DNA of 48,413 nucleotides. Source: Planctomycetota bacterium (GTDB lineage: Bacteria > Planctomycetota > Phycisphaerae > Phycisphaerales > SM1A02). The notes under the pieces are model-generated. The model worked only from the letters and a program-made list of their open reading frames with translations, ran no database searches and was not told where the DNA came from. The position numbers were made by a program, and so were the translations under genes. Each line of letters starts with the position of its first letter. The stretch's first letter is position 1. This document shows, one piece after another, positions 9,322 to 18,683 of this stretch. The DNA lies in contig VGYQ01000011.1 in NCBI GenBank assembly GCA_016872915.1, positions 1 through 48,413 on the forward strand, in the 5' to 3' direction.

Positions 9322-10382
9322 AGTCGAAGGCGGAGTATCAGAACCTTGCACCCCATCTACGCCGTGCAATCGACGAAATGGTCGCGCTCACACTCGCCGA
9401 CCGTGCGAGCGATGATGGGCATCCGCTGCGTGCGCGTGTGATCTCGGAGATGGTCGCCACAGCGCTGCAACTCGCGAATGACCGTCTGACGATGGGAGAG
9501 CTCCGATTGATCCGCCAGTCGCTTCGCGAGATGCGAGCCACGTTCACGATGTTTGAACGGTTTCGATCGCTGCGGAAGGTGGCGATCTTCGGCAGTGCAC
9601 GCACGCCGCGCGATCATCCCGACTACACGGCGGCGCTGGACTTTTCACGTGCGCTTGCGGCGCGGGGTTGGATGGCCATCACGGGAGCAGGACCTGGCAT
9701 CATGCAGGCAGGCAACGAGGGACCAACACCCGATCACTCTTTCGGGCTTTCCATTCGGCTCCCGTTCGAGGATAGCCCCAACCCAGTCATCCGTGACGAT
9801 CCGAAACTGTTGAAGTTCCGCTACTACTTCACGCGAAAGCTCGCGTTCATGGGCAACGCGGATGCCGTCGCTGCGTTCCCCGGGGGGTATGGGACACAGG
9901 ACGAACTCTTCGAGGCACTCACACTGGTCCAGTGCGGCCGCAGTTTGGTGGTGCCCATTGTTCTGGTCGAGGGTGAGGGTGGAAACTATTGGGATCGCTG
10001 GCGCTCCTTCGTCAACGAGTGCATGGAACGCACGCACTGGATCAGCTCGGAGGACACGGATCTTTTCACCCGTGCGACCTCAGCTGCCGAGGCAGTCGAG
10101 ATCATCAGTACGTTCTATCTTCGCTATCGATCGAGCCGATACGTCGATGATCTGCTTGTGCTGCGACTGGATGCACCCCTCTCGCCTCTTCAGCTCCAGG
10201 ATCTTGCTCAGGAGTTTTCACCGCTGATCGAGTCCGGCACGATGCACCAAGGCGATTCATTGGCAGGTGACGACGCACCCGAGGGAACTCCACGCATCTG
10301 GTTCCACCACAATCGAAGGTTGTTTGGGCTCATTCGGCGGCTGATCGACCGTATCAACTCGCTCCCGCACGCTGCCGCATGA
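9318..10382 (+). CDS. LOG-family protein (nucleotide 5'-monophosphate phosphoribohydrolase fold), 354 aa
   Basis: Rossmann-like LOG/'lysine decarboxylase-like' fold. The nucleotide site is marked by ITGAGPGIMQAGNEG (~121-135) and the diagnostic PGGYGTQDE (188-196), with Arg173 upstream in FTRKL. LOG proteins and PpnN cleave nucleoside 5'-monophosphates to base and ribose 5-phosphate. At 354 aa it is longer than plain LOG (~190 aa) and shorter than PpnN (~450 aa). Residues 1-85 form a helical N-terminal extension and residues ~270-354 a C-terminal extension (LDAPLSPLQLQDL, then a basic helix). Whether it acts on purine or pyrimidine nucleotides is not readable. ATG overlaps the upstream stop in ATGA, so translation is probably coupled to the AsmA-like gene. 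Confidence 0.88.
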   Translation: MKSKAEYQNLAPHLRRAIDEMVALTLADRASDDGHPLRARVISEMVATALQLANDRLTMGELRLIRQSLREMRATFTMFERFRSLRKVAIFGSARTPRDHPDYTAALDFSRALAARGWMAITGAGPGIMQAGNEGPTPDHSFGLSIRLPFEDSPNPVIRDDPKLLKFRYYFTRKLAFMGNADAVAAFPGGYGTQDELFEALTLVQCGRSLVVPIVLVEGEGGNYWDRWRSFVNECMERTHWISSEDTDLFTRATSAAEAVEIISTFYLRYRSSRYVDDLLVLRLDAPLSPLQLQDLAQEFSPLIESGTMHQGDSLAGDDAPEGTPRIWFHHNRRLFGLIRRLIDRINSLPHAAA

Positions 10383-11368
10383 ACGCCTTGCACGCACCCA
10401 CTCTCCACCGAATGCTGGCGTGCCTCCCGGTGCTCGCGCTTGCCGCGGCCGCACCTTTGTTCCTCTCATGCAATGCGGCGCCGGTTTCTCAGACCGCCAC
10501 CACGGTGCGCAAAGACGGCAGCAATACCGAGGCTGCCCGCCCCGAGCGCACCGAAGAGGAGCAGACGGATGCAAGCGACAAGACAGCCGCATGGGCAGAG
10601 ATCGCGGCGTCGATCCCGACGCGCGATGTATGGCTTCCCGCCGATGACGGTTCGACCGATGGCGTCGTCGTCCTCCGCTGGCAAGTGCCAGACAACGCTG
10701 ATGCGATCCATGCATTCTTCGAGGCGAACAAGCCGACCATGTTGAGCGACAGCGTTCAGGATCGACTGCTCGGCAATGGCATTCGTGTAGCCGCCATCCC
10801 GCTGGCAGATCTTGGAGCAGCCCTCGACACCCTCGGCGGTACGGCATCGAGCATTCGCCTCTGGCTCGGTCAGGCGCATGCATGGACACAGGTGAACGCC
10901 CTCCCCGTGCGCGGCCAACTTGCCGCCTTGATCGATGGGAGTGCGCGTCGCCTGACGGGCGGCACACTGCAACTGCTCATCCGTGGCTGGACTGTGCCGC
11001 TGGAGCAGGGTGCGGTCACCGATGTGGAAGTACAGCCAACATTCCTCGCAGGCGGTGCCGTTCCTGGCGCGCGCGCATCAGCGCGCGAAAGTTTCGCAAG
11101 TGCCGGCTTCTCCCTTGCGCTTGAGCGTGGGACCGCGCTTCTCGTCGCCAGCGCGCCACCTCGGAGGCAGAGTGCCGAGAAGGGGCCAGCGGCTGGTCCA
11201 CCGGCGCTGCCCCCTGCCACGCTCGGGGAACTGCTTCTGGGGCGCCAAGGCGGTGATCGCGATCTGCTGCGGCTTCGGCCCATCGTGGTGATCGCGCCAC
11301 TCGTCGCCGATCGTCACTTTTCAGATCCCGCGGCCGTAGAATCGATGACACAGCCGGCACAACCATGA
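10379..11368 (+). CDS. Putative lipoprotein of unknown function, 329 aa
   Basis: Function not recognised. N-terminal signal: basic start, hydrophobic ~12-29, then LFLSC with Cys31, a plausible though not canonical lipobox, followed by a low-complexity linker rich in Thr/Ser/Glu (residues ~36-65). The rest is a mixed alpha/beta domain with VWLPADDGSTDG and VVLRWQVPDNADAIHAFFE, and a Pro/Gly-rich segment near 255-290. Coupled by ATGA overlaps at both ends (AAATGA-type junctions at 10379 and 11365), so it is almost certainly translated with the LOG and PssA-like genes. Its position between an AsmA-like protein and a phospholipid synthase makes an envelope role plausible, but this is context only. 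Confidence 0.75.
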   Translation: MNALHAPTLHRMLACLPVLALAAAAPLFLSCNAAPVSQTATTVRKDGSNTEAARPERTEEEQTDASDKTAAWAEIAASIPTRDVWLPADDGSTDGVVVLRWQVPDNADAIHAFFEANKPTMLSDSVQDRLLGNGIRVAAIPLADLGAALDTLGGTASSIRLWLGQAHAWTQVNALPVRGQLAALIDGSARRLTGGTLQLLIRGWTVPLEQGAVTDVEVQPTFLAGGAVPGARASARESFASAGFSLALERGTALLVASAPPRRQSAEKGPAAGPPALPPATLGELLLGRQGGDRDLLRLRPIVVIAPLVADRHFSDPAAVESMTQPAQP

Positions 11369-12267
11369 CCGCTTCGCCACCCCTCCTTCCTGATCAGGTG
11401 CAGACCATCCGCCACCGAAGGCGATTGCTGACGGTCGCCGTCTTTCCGACGCTGCTGACGCTTGGCAACCTGATCTGTGGATTTGCCGCAATCCACTACG
11501 CGAGCAAGCCAATCGGCCCGAGCAGTATTTTCGGTTGGAGCACGCTGACGATTGCTGGCAGCCTCGTCTTCTTCGGGATGCTGTTTGATGCATTCGACGG
11601 CTTTGCTGCGCGAATCACCAACTCGGCGAGTGAGTTTGGTGCCCAACTCGACTCGATGGCCGATATGGTGACCTTTGGAGTCGCGCCGGCGTTCATGGTG
11701 CTGCGGCTCGTGAGCTACTACTACGGTGGTCCCGACCATTACACGGGAATCCTCGGGCCGGATGCGGAGGGCGTGTACGGCAAGATCATCTGGGGCGTGA
11801 CGGCGTTCTATATCTGCTGCACTGCACTTCGACTCGCGCGCTTCAACGCAGAAGTTGGCTCGGTCGATGAGGCCGATCACCGCGTGTTCCGTGGTTTGCC
11901 CTCCCCCGGTTCGGCGGGGGCGATCGCCAGCCTCACACTGCTGCATCAGCATCTCACGGTCATTCGCTTCAACGAAGTGCCACCGGACGGATTCGAGCGG
12001 ACTTCAGCTCTGATCCTGCCGCTCGCCACCATCCTGGCATCGTTCGCGATGATCTCGCGTATTCCCTATGGTCACTTTGTGAACCGATACCTGCGCGGCA
12101 GACATTCGTTCGCCTTCGTTGCGTGGCTGATGCTGCCGATCGCATTTGCCGTGTGGTGGTTCCAAGTGGCGCTTGCCATCGCCTTCTGCGGTTATGCGCT
12201 GTCCGGCCCCCTGACCTTGCTGCTCCGGCTTCGACCCTCGCGCGCACCGATCTTGGAGGCGGAGTGA
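11365..12267 (+). CDS. pssA: CDP-alcohol phosphatidyltransferase, PssA-type (CDP-diacylglycerol--serine O-phosphatidyltransferase), 300 aa
   Basis: Integral membrane enzyme transferring a phosphatidyl group from CDP-diacylglycerol to an alcohol, most likely L-serine. The family motif DG-x2-AR-x8-G-x3-D-x3-D is complete: D78 G79, A82 R83, G92, D96 and D100. Several hydrophobic helices follow (e.g. ~115-150, ~215-235, ~245-290). The N-terminal [10 protein letters not shown] segment is typical of bacterial subclass II PssA. Phosphatidylserine synthase is favoured over PgsA by that N-terminal segment and length, but the alcohol acceptor is family inference. Fourth gene of the coupled operon: ATGA at its start, and its TGA overlaps the trpB GTG. 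Confidence 0.88.
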   Translation: MTASPPLLPDQVQTIRHRRRLLTVAVFPTLLTLGNLICGFAAIHYASKPIGPSSIFGWSTLTIAGSLVFFGMLFDAFDGFAARITNSASEFGAQLDSMADMVTFGVAPAFMVLRLVSYYYGGPDHYTGILGPDAEGVYGKIIWGVTAFYICCTALRLARFNAEVGSVDEADHRVFRGLPSPGSAGAIASLTLLHQHLTVIRFNEVPPDGFERTSALILPLATILASFAMISRIPYGHFVNRYLRGRHSFAFVAWLMLPIAFAVWWFQVALAIAFCGYALSGPLTLLLRLRPSRAPILEAE

Positions 12268-13544
12268 CGGTTGCCCCAACCAACACCTCCCCCGCCGGCA
12301 GTTTGCCCGCGCGCTTTGGACCTTACGGTGGACAGTTCGTCCCCGAAACGCTGATCGCTGCACTGCATGAACTTGAAGCCGCGTACCTCGATGCGCGGCA
12401 AGATGCGAAGTTCATGGATGAACTGCGCGGACTGCTTCGGCATTTCGTCGGGCGACCCACGGCACTGTGCGATGCACCGCGACTCACCACGCATGCGGGC
12501 GGAGCTCGGATCGTGCTCAAGCGTGAGGATCTCGCGCACACGGGCGCCCACAAGATCAACAACACGATGGGGCAAACGCTGCTCGCCCTGCGCATGGGAA
12601 AGAAGCGGATCATCGCGGAGACCGGTGCAGGCCAACACGGCGTTGCAACCGCGACAGCTTGCGCACACTTTGGACTGCCCTGTGAGGTGTTCATGGGCAG
12701 CGAAGACGTACGGCGACAGGCACTCAATGTCTTCCGCATGCGATTACTCGGTGCCACCGTCAATGAGGTCTCCTCGGGCTCGCGCACGCTGAAGGATGCG
12801 ACGAATGAGGCGATGCGCGACTGGATGGGTTCCGTCGGCAACACGCACTACATCATCGGGAGCGTGGTCGGTCCGCATCCGTTCCCGACGATCGTGCGGG
12901 ATTTCCAAAGCGTCATTGGTCAGGAGTGCCGCGCCCAGTGTCTGGAGCAGTTTGGGCGACTGCCCGATGCCGTCGTGGCATGCGTCGGCGGCGGATCGAA
13001 TGCCGCGGGGATCTTTGCTCCGTTCGTGCCGGATACCTCGGTTCGTCTCATCGGTGCGGAAGCGGGCGGCCGCGGCCTCGGTGCAGGGCAGCATGCGGCA
13101 CCGCTTTCTCTGGGAACGCCAGGCGTTCTGCATGGCTCCTACTCGTATGTGCTGCAGACGGCGGATGGGCAGACCGCCGATGTGCACTCGTGCAGTGCCG
13201 GGCTTGACTATCCGGGAGTCGGTCCGGAGCACTCCTATTGGCGCGATGCGGGGCGCGTGAACTACTGCGCCGTCAGCGATGCGGAAGCACTCGAGGCGTT
13301 CCAGTTACTCGCCAGGCTCGAGGGGATCATCCCGGCGCTCGAGACCGCGCACGCGGTGCATGCAGCAGTGCACGCCGCAAAGAGCATGCGCGCGGATCAG
13401 ATCGTGGTGATCAATGTCTCCGGACGCGGGGACAAGGATGTCACGGAGGCGATCCGTCTTCTCAGTACGAGCGACGACCCTTCGATGCATCGGAGCGCGA
13501 ATCACCACTCGAACCCGTCTTCGCCCCCCCATCGCGCGGGATGA
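12264..13544 (+). CDS. trpB: Tryptophan synthase beta chain, 426 aa
   Basis: PLP enzyme joining indole and L-serine into L-tryptophan. The PLP lysine is K97 in HTGAHKINN. The phosphate-binding loop [29 protein letters not shown] and SYVLQ are all TrpB1-type, so this is the TrpA-partner form. The start is the GTG at 12264 inside the GTGA overlap with the pssA stop, preceded by GGAGGCG; this places the family N-terminus ([13 protein letters not shown]) at residue 19. The core ends near VTEAIRLLS. The last ~25 residues are His/Ser/Pro-rich, cross a C7 run at 13524-13530, and overlap the convergent nuclease-like gene by 83 nt, so the tail is doubtful. No trpA or other trp gene is in the window. 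Confidence 0.95.
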   Translation: MTVAPTNTSPAGSLPARFGPYGGQFVPETLIAALHELEAAYLDARQDAKFMDELRGLLRHFVGRPTALCDAPRLTTHAGGARIVLKREDLAHTGAHKINNTMGQTLLALRMGKKRIIAETGAGQHGVATATACAHFGLPCEVFMGSEDVRRQALNVFRMRLLGATVNEVSSGSRTLKDATNEAMRDWMGSVGNTHYIIGSVVGPHPFPTIVRDFQSVIGQECRAQCLEQFGRLPDAVVACVGGGSNAAGIFAPFVPDTSVRLIGAEAGGRGLGAGQHAAPLSLGTPGVLHGSYSYVLQTADGQTADVHSCSAGLDYPGVGPEHSYWRDAGRVNYCAVSDAEALEAFQLLARLEGIIPALETAHAVHAAVHAAKSMRADQIVVINVSGRGDKDVTEAIRLLSTSDDPSMHRSANHHSNPSSPPHRAG

Positions 13545-14709
13545 AGTCAAGCGCCACGGGATAGTGGTCGCTTGCATATCCGCTCGGTGGAGTGTCCTTT
13601 CGCCAGTCGTAACTGTCGCCCGGGTGCAGCGACGACAGCACGAAGAAAGATCCCGGAACGATCTCGTCCGCGAAACCCTTCGAAAGCAGAATGTAGTCAA
13701 TCGAGCGTCCAGACTCGTGCGTGGTGTAGCGGTCGTACAACTGCTGCTTCTGCGCTTCCGGGGCGCTCCGATTGCGACCTGCCGATTGATCGTCGGCATT
13801 CCGGAAGTCGTAGCCGTTCTGCAGGCCTGCATCCTTGTACATGCGCCGCACGTCGCTCAGAGGCGTGGCATTGAAGTCGCCTACGACCACGATGTTGGCA
13901 TTCGGATTCTGATCAAGCCGCTGCTTCACAAACTCGATGATCTTCGCCGCCTCTGCCGCGCGGTGATCATTGAACTTCTCGCCACCTGCCTTGTGATGAA
14001 TGACGAATGCTGTCAGCGCGTAGCCGCCCGGCAGCTGCACATCGAAAGCAATCGGACTGCGCTGAAACTTTGTCGGATCATCCGGAACACTGCTCTTCTC
14101 CTTCGCATCCGGTGTGTCGCCGGCTGGCTTGGCTTCTGGCTTGTCGGCACCACCGCGCGTCTCCAGCACGGTGCCGATGAAAACCGTGGGAGCAGAAATC
14201 GGGAAGCGCGACAGCACAGACTGCTCGACGCCGCGGTAGTAGCCCGCGTCCATGCTCTCGATGTGGTCGTAGCCCATCCCCTTCAGATAGGTGTCACGAA
14301 ACCACGTAAGCGCTTCTTTCGACTCGATCTCCTCCAAGCAGAGGATGTCCGCATCGAGTCTTCGAATCACCTCCGCAAGTGCCTTTGCACGATCATCGGT
14401 CACCGCAAGTTTCAAGTCCTCCCACTCGCCTGAGAGCGAGGGGTCATCGACATGATCAAAGAGGTTCTGCAGGTTGTACGAAGCAAGCCGTACAGCACCC
14501 TTCGCCTTCGGCGGCGCCTGCTGCAGTCCGTAATGCATGCCCGGCCCTCTCTGCTGCTTCGGCTGACGGGCACTCTTGTCTGCATTCGCTCCGCCCTGCG
14601 CTGCAGGTGCGTTGCCACTGGCGGGCGGTTGCGCAGGCTTGGACTGCGTGAGGGGCGAGACGGCGATGAACGCCGCAAGAGCAACGACCGGCCAGTTCCA
14701 CATTTGCAT
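13462..14709 (-). CDS. Secreted endonuclease/exonuclease/phosphatase-family protein, 415 aa
   Basis: EEP-fold metal-dependent phosphodiesterase or phosphatase. Active-site motifs in order: SYNLQNL (Asn79), LCLEEIES (Glu126), [13 protein letters not shown] and the terminal SDHYPV. A signal peptide (residues 1-23, [18 protein letters not shown]) and a low-complexity Ala/Gln/Pro/Lys linker (24-70) imply export. A second basic/Pro-rich stretch (~190-215, [17 protein letters not shown]) sits in a surface loop. Substrates in the family include DNA, sphingomyelin and inositol phosphates; none can be chosen. The closest look is to planctomycete 'endonuclease/exonuclease/phosphatase' proteins with [11 protein letters not shown] starts. 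Its last ~25 residues, after a G7 run, overlap trpB. Start choice is between ATGs at 14709 and 14703. Confidence 0.85.
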   Translation of the reverse strand: MQMWNWPVVALAAFIAVSPLTQSKPAQPPASGNAPAAQGGANADKSARQPKQQRGPGMHYGLQQAPPKAKGAVRLASYNLQNLFDHVDDPSLSGEWEDLKLAVTDDRAKALAEVIRRLDADILCLEEIESKEALTWFRDTYLKGMGYDHIESMDAGYYRGVEQSVLSRFPISAPTVFIGTVLETRGGADKPEAKPAGDTPDAKEKSSVPDDPTKFQRSPIAFDVQLPGGYALTAFVIHHKAGGEKFNDHRAAEAAKIIEFVKQRLDQNPNANIVVVGDFNATPLSDVRRMYKDAGLQNGYDFRNADDQSAGRNRSAPEAQKQQLYDRYTTHESGRSIDYILLSKGFADEIVPGSFFVLSSLHPGDSYDWRKDTPPSGYASDHYPVALDFIPRDGGAKTGSSGDSRSDASKGRRSY

Positions 14710-14715
14710 AGGGCA

Positions 14716-14721
14716 AGCGTA
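14716..14721 (-). promoter_or_regulatory. -10-like TAnnnT hexamer before the EEP-family gene
   Basis: TACGCT on the minus strand lies 6 nt before the ATG at 14709 and 12 nt before the next in-frame ATG at 14703. With the 14703 start the geometry equals that of the other TAnnnT genes in this window. Confidence 0.35.
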
Positions 14722-14732
14722 CCGCCACGACC

Positions 14733-14738
14733 TACCAT
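14733..14738 (+). promoter_or_regulatory. -10-like TAnnnT hexamer before the ABC exporter
   Basis: TACCAT ends 9 nt before the GTG at 14748. The whole divergent intergenic region is only 38 nt, so the two opposed -10-like elements sit back to back and no room is left for a leader with Shine-Dalgarno on either side. Confidence 0.4.
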
Positions 14739-14747
14739 TCCCGAAGC

Positions 14748-16769
14748 GTGGCGTTTACATCGAGTCGAAGGCAGTACGGCGCTTACCGTGAAGAAGCGTC
14801 CGAGCGGCGTGCGCGCAGCAAGTCGCAGCGGACGATCGTGACGCGACACGGAAGCGAAGTCAGTGCCCGCCGCAATCGATCGCTCGGAGAACTCCTTCGC
14901 TCCTTTGCCGGAACGGTCGGCCGTGATCGCCGAAAGGTGATCGCGGCACTCGCCTGCGCGACGGTTGGCAGCGTGCTCGAACTGTTGCCGCCCGCTGCCA
15001 CGAAGATCGCCATCGACAATGTTTTTGGAGGCGCACCGCTTCCGGAAGCGCTCCGCCGGTGGCTGCCTGTGAGCGACACGGCCCTGACCGATCCACACTC
15101 GCTGCTCGCACTGCTCGCGGTCACGATCGTCGCGCTGTCGGTTGTGGCCGTCCTCTTGAGCATCACGGGCAGACTGCTTGCCACACGCACCGTCAAGTCC
15201 GTTCAGAATCGCATGCGCCGCCGCGTACTTGGCCATGCGATGAAACTTCCGCTCTCGCGCATCCACCATATTCGTGCCGGCGGCATGGTGACGGCGCTGC
15301 GGGAAGATGCGGCCGGAGTCGGCGATCTCATCTTCAGCATGCTCTACAACCCGTGGCGTGCAGTCATCCAACTGATCGGCAGCCTCGCCGTACTCGGAGC
15401 CACCGATTGGCGACTGCTGCTCGGCGCACTGATCGTTTTGCCAGTCGTGGTGCTTTCGCACCGAACATGGATTGGACGCATCCGGCCGATCTACCGCGAT
15501 ATCAAGCAGACCCGCGAGTCCATCGACGCACACGCCGCAGAAGTGTTCGGCGGCATGCGCGTCGTACGAGGATTCGATCGAACCCGATCGGAAGCTGCGC
15601 GTGCAGCCCGTTCCTCGCACCTCATGTCGCGACAAGAGATGTTCGTCTGGTGGTGGTCGCGCGGCATTGACTTGGCGTGGGCACTCTTCATTCCCTGTGC
15701 GAGCGCTGCGCTGCTGTGGTATGGGGGAACGCAAGTCTTGCGTGGCACGCTCACCGCGGGCGATCTCGTGCTCTTTCTGACCTATGTGATGATGCTGCTG
15801 CTGCCGATCCAGATGCTCGCGTCCAGCGCAACGGCATTTCAGACCAATCTGGCTGGGCTGGATCGACTGCTCGACCTGCTCGCGGAACAGCCCGACATGC
15901 CCGACCGACCCGGTGCGATTCGTTTGTTGAAGCCCACGATTCAGGGTCACGTGGAACTTCGAGGCGTCTCCTATCGATACCCCCAGACCGAACGACCTGT
16001 GCTCGATCACATCACGCTGCAAGCGCTACCAGGAAAGACCGTCGCGCTCGTCGGCCCCTCGGGAAGCGGGAAGACGACCCTTTGCAACCTCGTTGCACGG
16101 TTCTTCGATCCGACCGCAGGCTCCGTGCTCATCGACGGCACAGATCTTCGCGACATCCAACTTCGTTCCTGGCATCGTGTTCTTGGCATCGTCGAGCAGG
16201 ATGTCTTCCTGTTTGATGGAACGGTCGAGGACAACATCCGCTACGGCACGCGTGAGGCGAGCGCCACAGCAGTCCGTGCTGCCATGGAACGCGCGAACGC
16301 AGCCGACTTCATCGACGCCATGCCGAATGGCCTGCAAACGCGCATCGGTGAGCGCGGCGTACGCCTGTCGGGCGGTCAGCGGCAGCGACTGGCCATCGCA
16401 AGAGCACTGCTTGCTGATCCCAAGATCCTGATTCTGGACGAGGCAACAAGCAGTCTCGATTCAGAGTCGGAGCGACTCATTCAATCGGCGCTCGCGCAAC
16501 TGCTCCGTGACCGCACGACTTTCGTGATCGCCCACCGCCTCAGCACGATCCAGCATGCCGATCAGATCGTCGTGCTCGAAGGTGGCTCCATCAGCGCCTC
16601 AGGGACGCACCAGCACCTGATGGAGATCAGCGACCGCTATCGCCAAATGGTCCTGCTGCAAACTGCACCCCCCACCGCACCCAAGGCGATCGGCACGCCC
16701 GCAACTACCCCACAGCGGGGGCAGGCGCACCACCCGAAGTCCGTCCCTTCCAGCTCCGCCGCCCCGTGA
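14748..16769 (+). CDS. ABC transporter, fused permease/ATPase, MsbA-like exporter, 673 aa
   Basis: Homodimeric half-transporter of type IV ABC exporter architecture: basic N-terminus, six predicted membrane helices between ~65 and ~365, then a nucleotide-binding domain. Walker A GPSGSGKT is at 436-443, Q-loop Gln484, signature LSGGQ at 540-544, Walker B KILILDE ending at Glu565, and switch His596 in AHRLST. The organism has lipid A and LPS-type envelope genes nearby, so lipid flipping (MsbA role) is plausible, but multidrug exporters look the same. The core ends near residue 635. The Pro/Ala-rich tail (HHPKSVPSSSAAP) overlaps the convergent glycosyltransferase by 65 nt. Starts with GTG, divergent from the EEP-family gene. 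Confidence 0.92.
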   Translation: MAFTSSRRQYGAYREEASERRARSKSQRTIVTRHGSEVSARRNRSLGELLRSFAGTVGRDRRKVIAALACATVGSVLELLPPAATKIAIDNVFGGAPLPEALRRWLPVSDTALTDPHSLLALLAVTIVALSVVAVLLSITGRLLATRTVKSVQNRMRRRVLGHAMKLPLSRIHHIRAGGMVTALREDAAGVGDLIFSMLYNPWRAVIQLIGSLAVLGATDWRLLLGALIVLPVVVLSHRTWIGRIRPIYRDIKQTRESIDAHAAEVFGGMRVVRGFDRTRSEAARAARSSHLMSRQEMFVWWWSRGIDLAWALFIPCASAALLWYGGTQVLRGTLTAGDLVLFLTYVMMLLLPIQMLASSATAFQTNLAGLDRLLDLLAEQPDMPDRPGAIRLLKPTIQGHVELRGVSYRYPQTERPVLDHITLQALPGKTVALVGPSGSGKTTLCNLVARFFDPTAGSVLIDGTDLRDIQLRSWHRVLGIVEQDVFLFDGTVEDNIRYGTREASATAVRAAMERANAADFIDAMPNGLQTRIGERGVRLSGGQRQRLAIARALLADPKILILDEATSSLDSESERLIQSALAQLLRDRTTFVIAHRLSTIQHADQIVVLEGGSISASGTHQHLMEISDRYRQMVLLQTAPPTAPKAIGTPATTPQRGQAHHPKSVPSSSAAP

Positions 16770-17865
16770 TGTGCAGCCACGCGCTGTGCCATTGGATGAG
16801 TGTGAGCAGCCCAATACCGACTGGGTGAAGCAGTACGGACCGCAGTGACTGACGAAAGCGCAGCATGAACGCAAGCCGCAGCCCGATGCTGATGGTCAGC
16901 GCGGCGCTCGCCAGCCACTCGGGCGCACCCCACGGCCTCGCCGTGAAGAGAGCCCACACGATCCATACCGCCGGCAGCAACTGGCCAAGCGCGTGAACGA
17001 TCGTGACAAAGATCAGTAAACCGAACGAGCCAAGCCCCTCGAATGCGTTCTTGGCGAACCCGCGCCACACAGCGACCGCCCCCTGATACATGCGGCATGA
17101 CACAACGGGCGTTCCATCGAACAGATCGGTTCGCAGACCCACACGGCGCACCGCGCGCGGCAACTTGATGCCGTCGTGCATCGACGCACGAAATGTCTCG
17201 TGACCGCCCGCCGCGCGCCACGCGGTGCGTTCCACGAACAGAAACTGTCCACAGCCTGCGCTCGCCGCCGGCCGAAGCGTGGAGCGCATCTGCCCAAAGG
17301 GCAAGTAGCAGAGCAGGACGAAGTGGATGAGCGGAATGATCGCATCTTCCATCCATGATTCTGTTTCCTGACGCGGCACAGTCGATACGAGTGCGCTGCC
17401 ACCTGTGCGCGCAGCGATCCATGCACTGCGGAGCGCACTCGGCGCGAGACGCACATCGGCGTCCGTAAACAGCAGCCAGTCGCCCGTTGCCACCAAGCCC
17501 ATCCGCTGACAGCCCCACTGCTTCCCATTCCAACCGTGCGGCAGCGGCTGACGCTCCACCACCCGCACACGTGAGTCTTCCTCACAGAGGGCTGAAAGAA
17601 TCACGGGTGTCTCGTCGGTCGACGCATCGTCGTGCACGATCACTTCCACCTCGACACCTGTGCTTGCGAGCGCGCAGCGAACACACGCCTCGATGTTGGC
17701 AGCCTCGTTTCGTGCGGGAATACAGACTGTTACTGTGGGTCGCACGCCATCCGGATCACCGCTCGCGTCCATCACTCGGTAGCGGCGAAGATTGACCGCG
17801 CCGAGCAGCGCAGGCAGCGCACTGCACGCGAATGCCAACGACATCAGCGGCGTCTGCCACATCAT
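16705..17865 (-). CDS. crtQ: Family 2 glycosyltransferase, CrtQ-like carotenoid glycosyltransferase, 386 aa
   Basis: GT-A fold glycosyltransferase (GT2). The N-terminal membrane segment is at ~8-25, then TVTVCIPARNEAANIE (45-60), HDDASTDET and the metal-binding DAD at 135-137. After a GCGQFLFV/GGHETFRAS acceptor region come membrane helices at ~285-360. The combination resembles staphylococcal CrtQ, which glucosylates 4,4'-diaponeurosporenoate, and the related carotenoid transferase CruC. The crtP/aldH neighbours support the carotenoid role strongly; substrate and sugar are inference. The start at 17865 overlaps the acyltransferase stop in ATGA (17862-17865) and is preferred over a longer open frame that lacks family similarity. 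Last gene of the four-gene minus-strand block. Confidence 0.85.
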   Translation of the reverse strand: MMWQTPLMSLAFACSALPALLGAVNLRRYRVMDASGDPDGVRPTVTVCIPARNEAANIEACVRCALASTGVEVEVIVHDDASTDETPVILSALCEEDSRVRVVERQPLPHGWNGKQWGCQRMGLVATGDWLLFTDADVRLAPSALRSAWIAARTGGSALVSTVPRQETESWMEDAIIPLIHFVLLCYLPFGQMRSTLRPAASAGCGQFLFVERTAWRAAGGHETFRASMHDGIKLPRAVRRVGLRTDLFDGTPVVSCRMYQGAVAVWRGFAKNAFEGLGSFGLLIFVTIVHALGQLLPAVWIVWALFTARPWGAPEWLASAALTISIGLRLAFMLRFRQSLRSVLLHPVGIGLLTLIQWHSAWLHITGRRSWKGRTSGGAPAPAVG

Positions 17866-18683
17866 GATGCCTCGCCTGCCCCACGATGCGCGCGACCAGA
17901 TTCGTCGATGGCAGTCCCTCGGCCCGTCAGGCGAAGCCACGCGTCGTAGACGGGATTCACTTGCGCCGCACTGCCACCGACAATCGTTTCAAAGCGCATC
18001 GGATCGCGCGTGGTCGACTCGGCCGCCAGCGCATCGGCGTTCGCCTGCATTGCTGCCGTCAACGTTCGCTGCCATGCAGCCCGAGACGACACATCCGGTG
18101 AATCCACATCCGAGAATCGCAGAAGAACTTCGGGCTTCGCATCGAGCCAGAAGGGATACTCGAGCGCGAGCGACACGGCCCGCACATGAGGGATGCGCGC
18201 TGCAATCGCCGCAGCGCCGGGGCGAAGACGTATCGATTCCCGAACGTCGGTGAATCGGCCCTGCGGCGTCAGCATGACCACGGTTCGTGGCTCGTGCGTC
18301 ACGGTCTGCTGCACGTAATCGACCATCGCAGGCAGGCTCGCTGGATCATCTGGATCAATGCCAAAGACGCCCATGCGGCGGAAGATGGTGAACCGCTCAA
18401 GTTGCACTCGGTCCATCGCCGCCAAGACGCGACGATCCGGACACCACACACGCTGCAGGAACGCCAACAGAATCGGATCCCACCACGACGCATGGTTCAG
18501 CAGGAGCAGCAGAGGTCCTTGATGCGACCGCCACCCATCCGCATTCGGCACGCCGCTGCGCGAGATGCGAACGGCGAAGAAACGCTTTCGGAGGAGGCGA
18601 CGCACATACCACTGGAAGCCTCGCAGGATGCGCGGGCTCCATCGATCTTCGAGGATTAGTTCGTGACCATCGCGGGACGCCAT
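17862..18683 (-). CDS. PlsC-type 1-acyl-glycerol-phosphate/glycolipid acyltransferase, 273 aa
   Basis: Acyl-CoA/ACP-dependent acyltransferase of the PlsC family. The catalytic NHxxxxD motif is NHASWWD at ~63-69. Block 2 is FGIDPDD, block 3 is the glycine/arginine strand TPQGRFTDVRE (the PEGTR equivalent), and a Pro-containing strand follows. It sits between crtP-like and crtQ-like genes with 28-nt and 4-nt overlaps, so it is translated as part of the carotenoid block. In staphyloxanthin synthesis the final step acylates the glucose with CrtO, an unrelated membrane enzyme; a PlsC-type enzyme (as with CruD) would be the functional stand-in here. That assignment is inferred from position, not from sequence alone. 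Confidence 0.82.
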   Translation of the reverse strand: MASRDGHELILEDRWSPRILRGFQWYVRRLLRKRFFAVRISRSGVPNADGWRSHQGPLLLLLNHASWWDPILLAFLQRVWCPDRRVLAAMDRVQLERFTIFRRMGVFGIDPDDPASLPAMVDYVQQTVTHEPRTVVMLTPQGRFTDVRESIRLRPGAAAIAARIPHVRAVSLALEYPFWLDAKPEVLLRFSDVDSPDVSSRAAWQRTLTAAMQANADALAAESTTRDPMRFETIVGGSAAQVNPVYDAWLRLTGRGTAIDESGRAHRGAGEAS

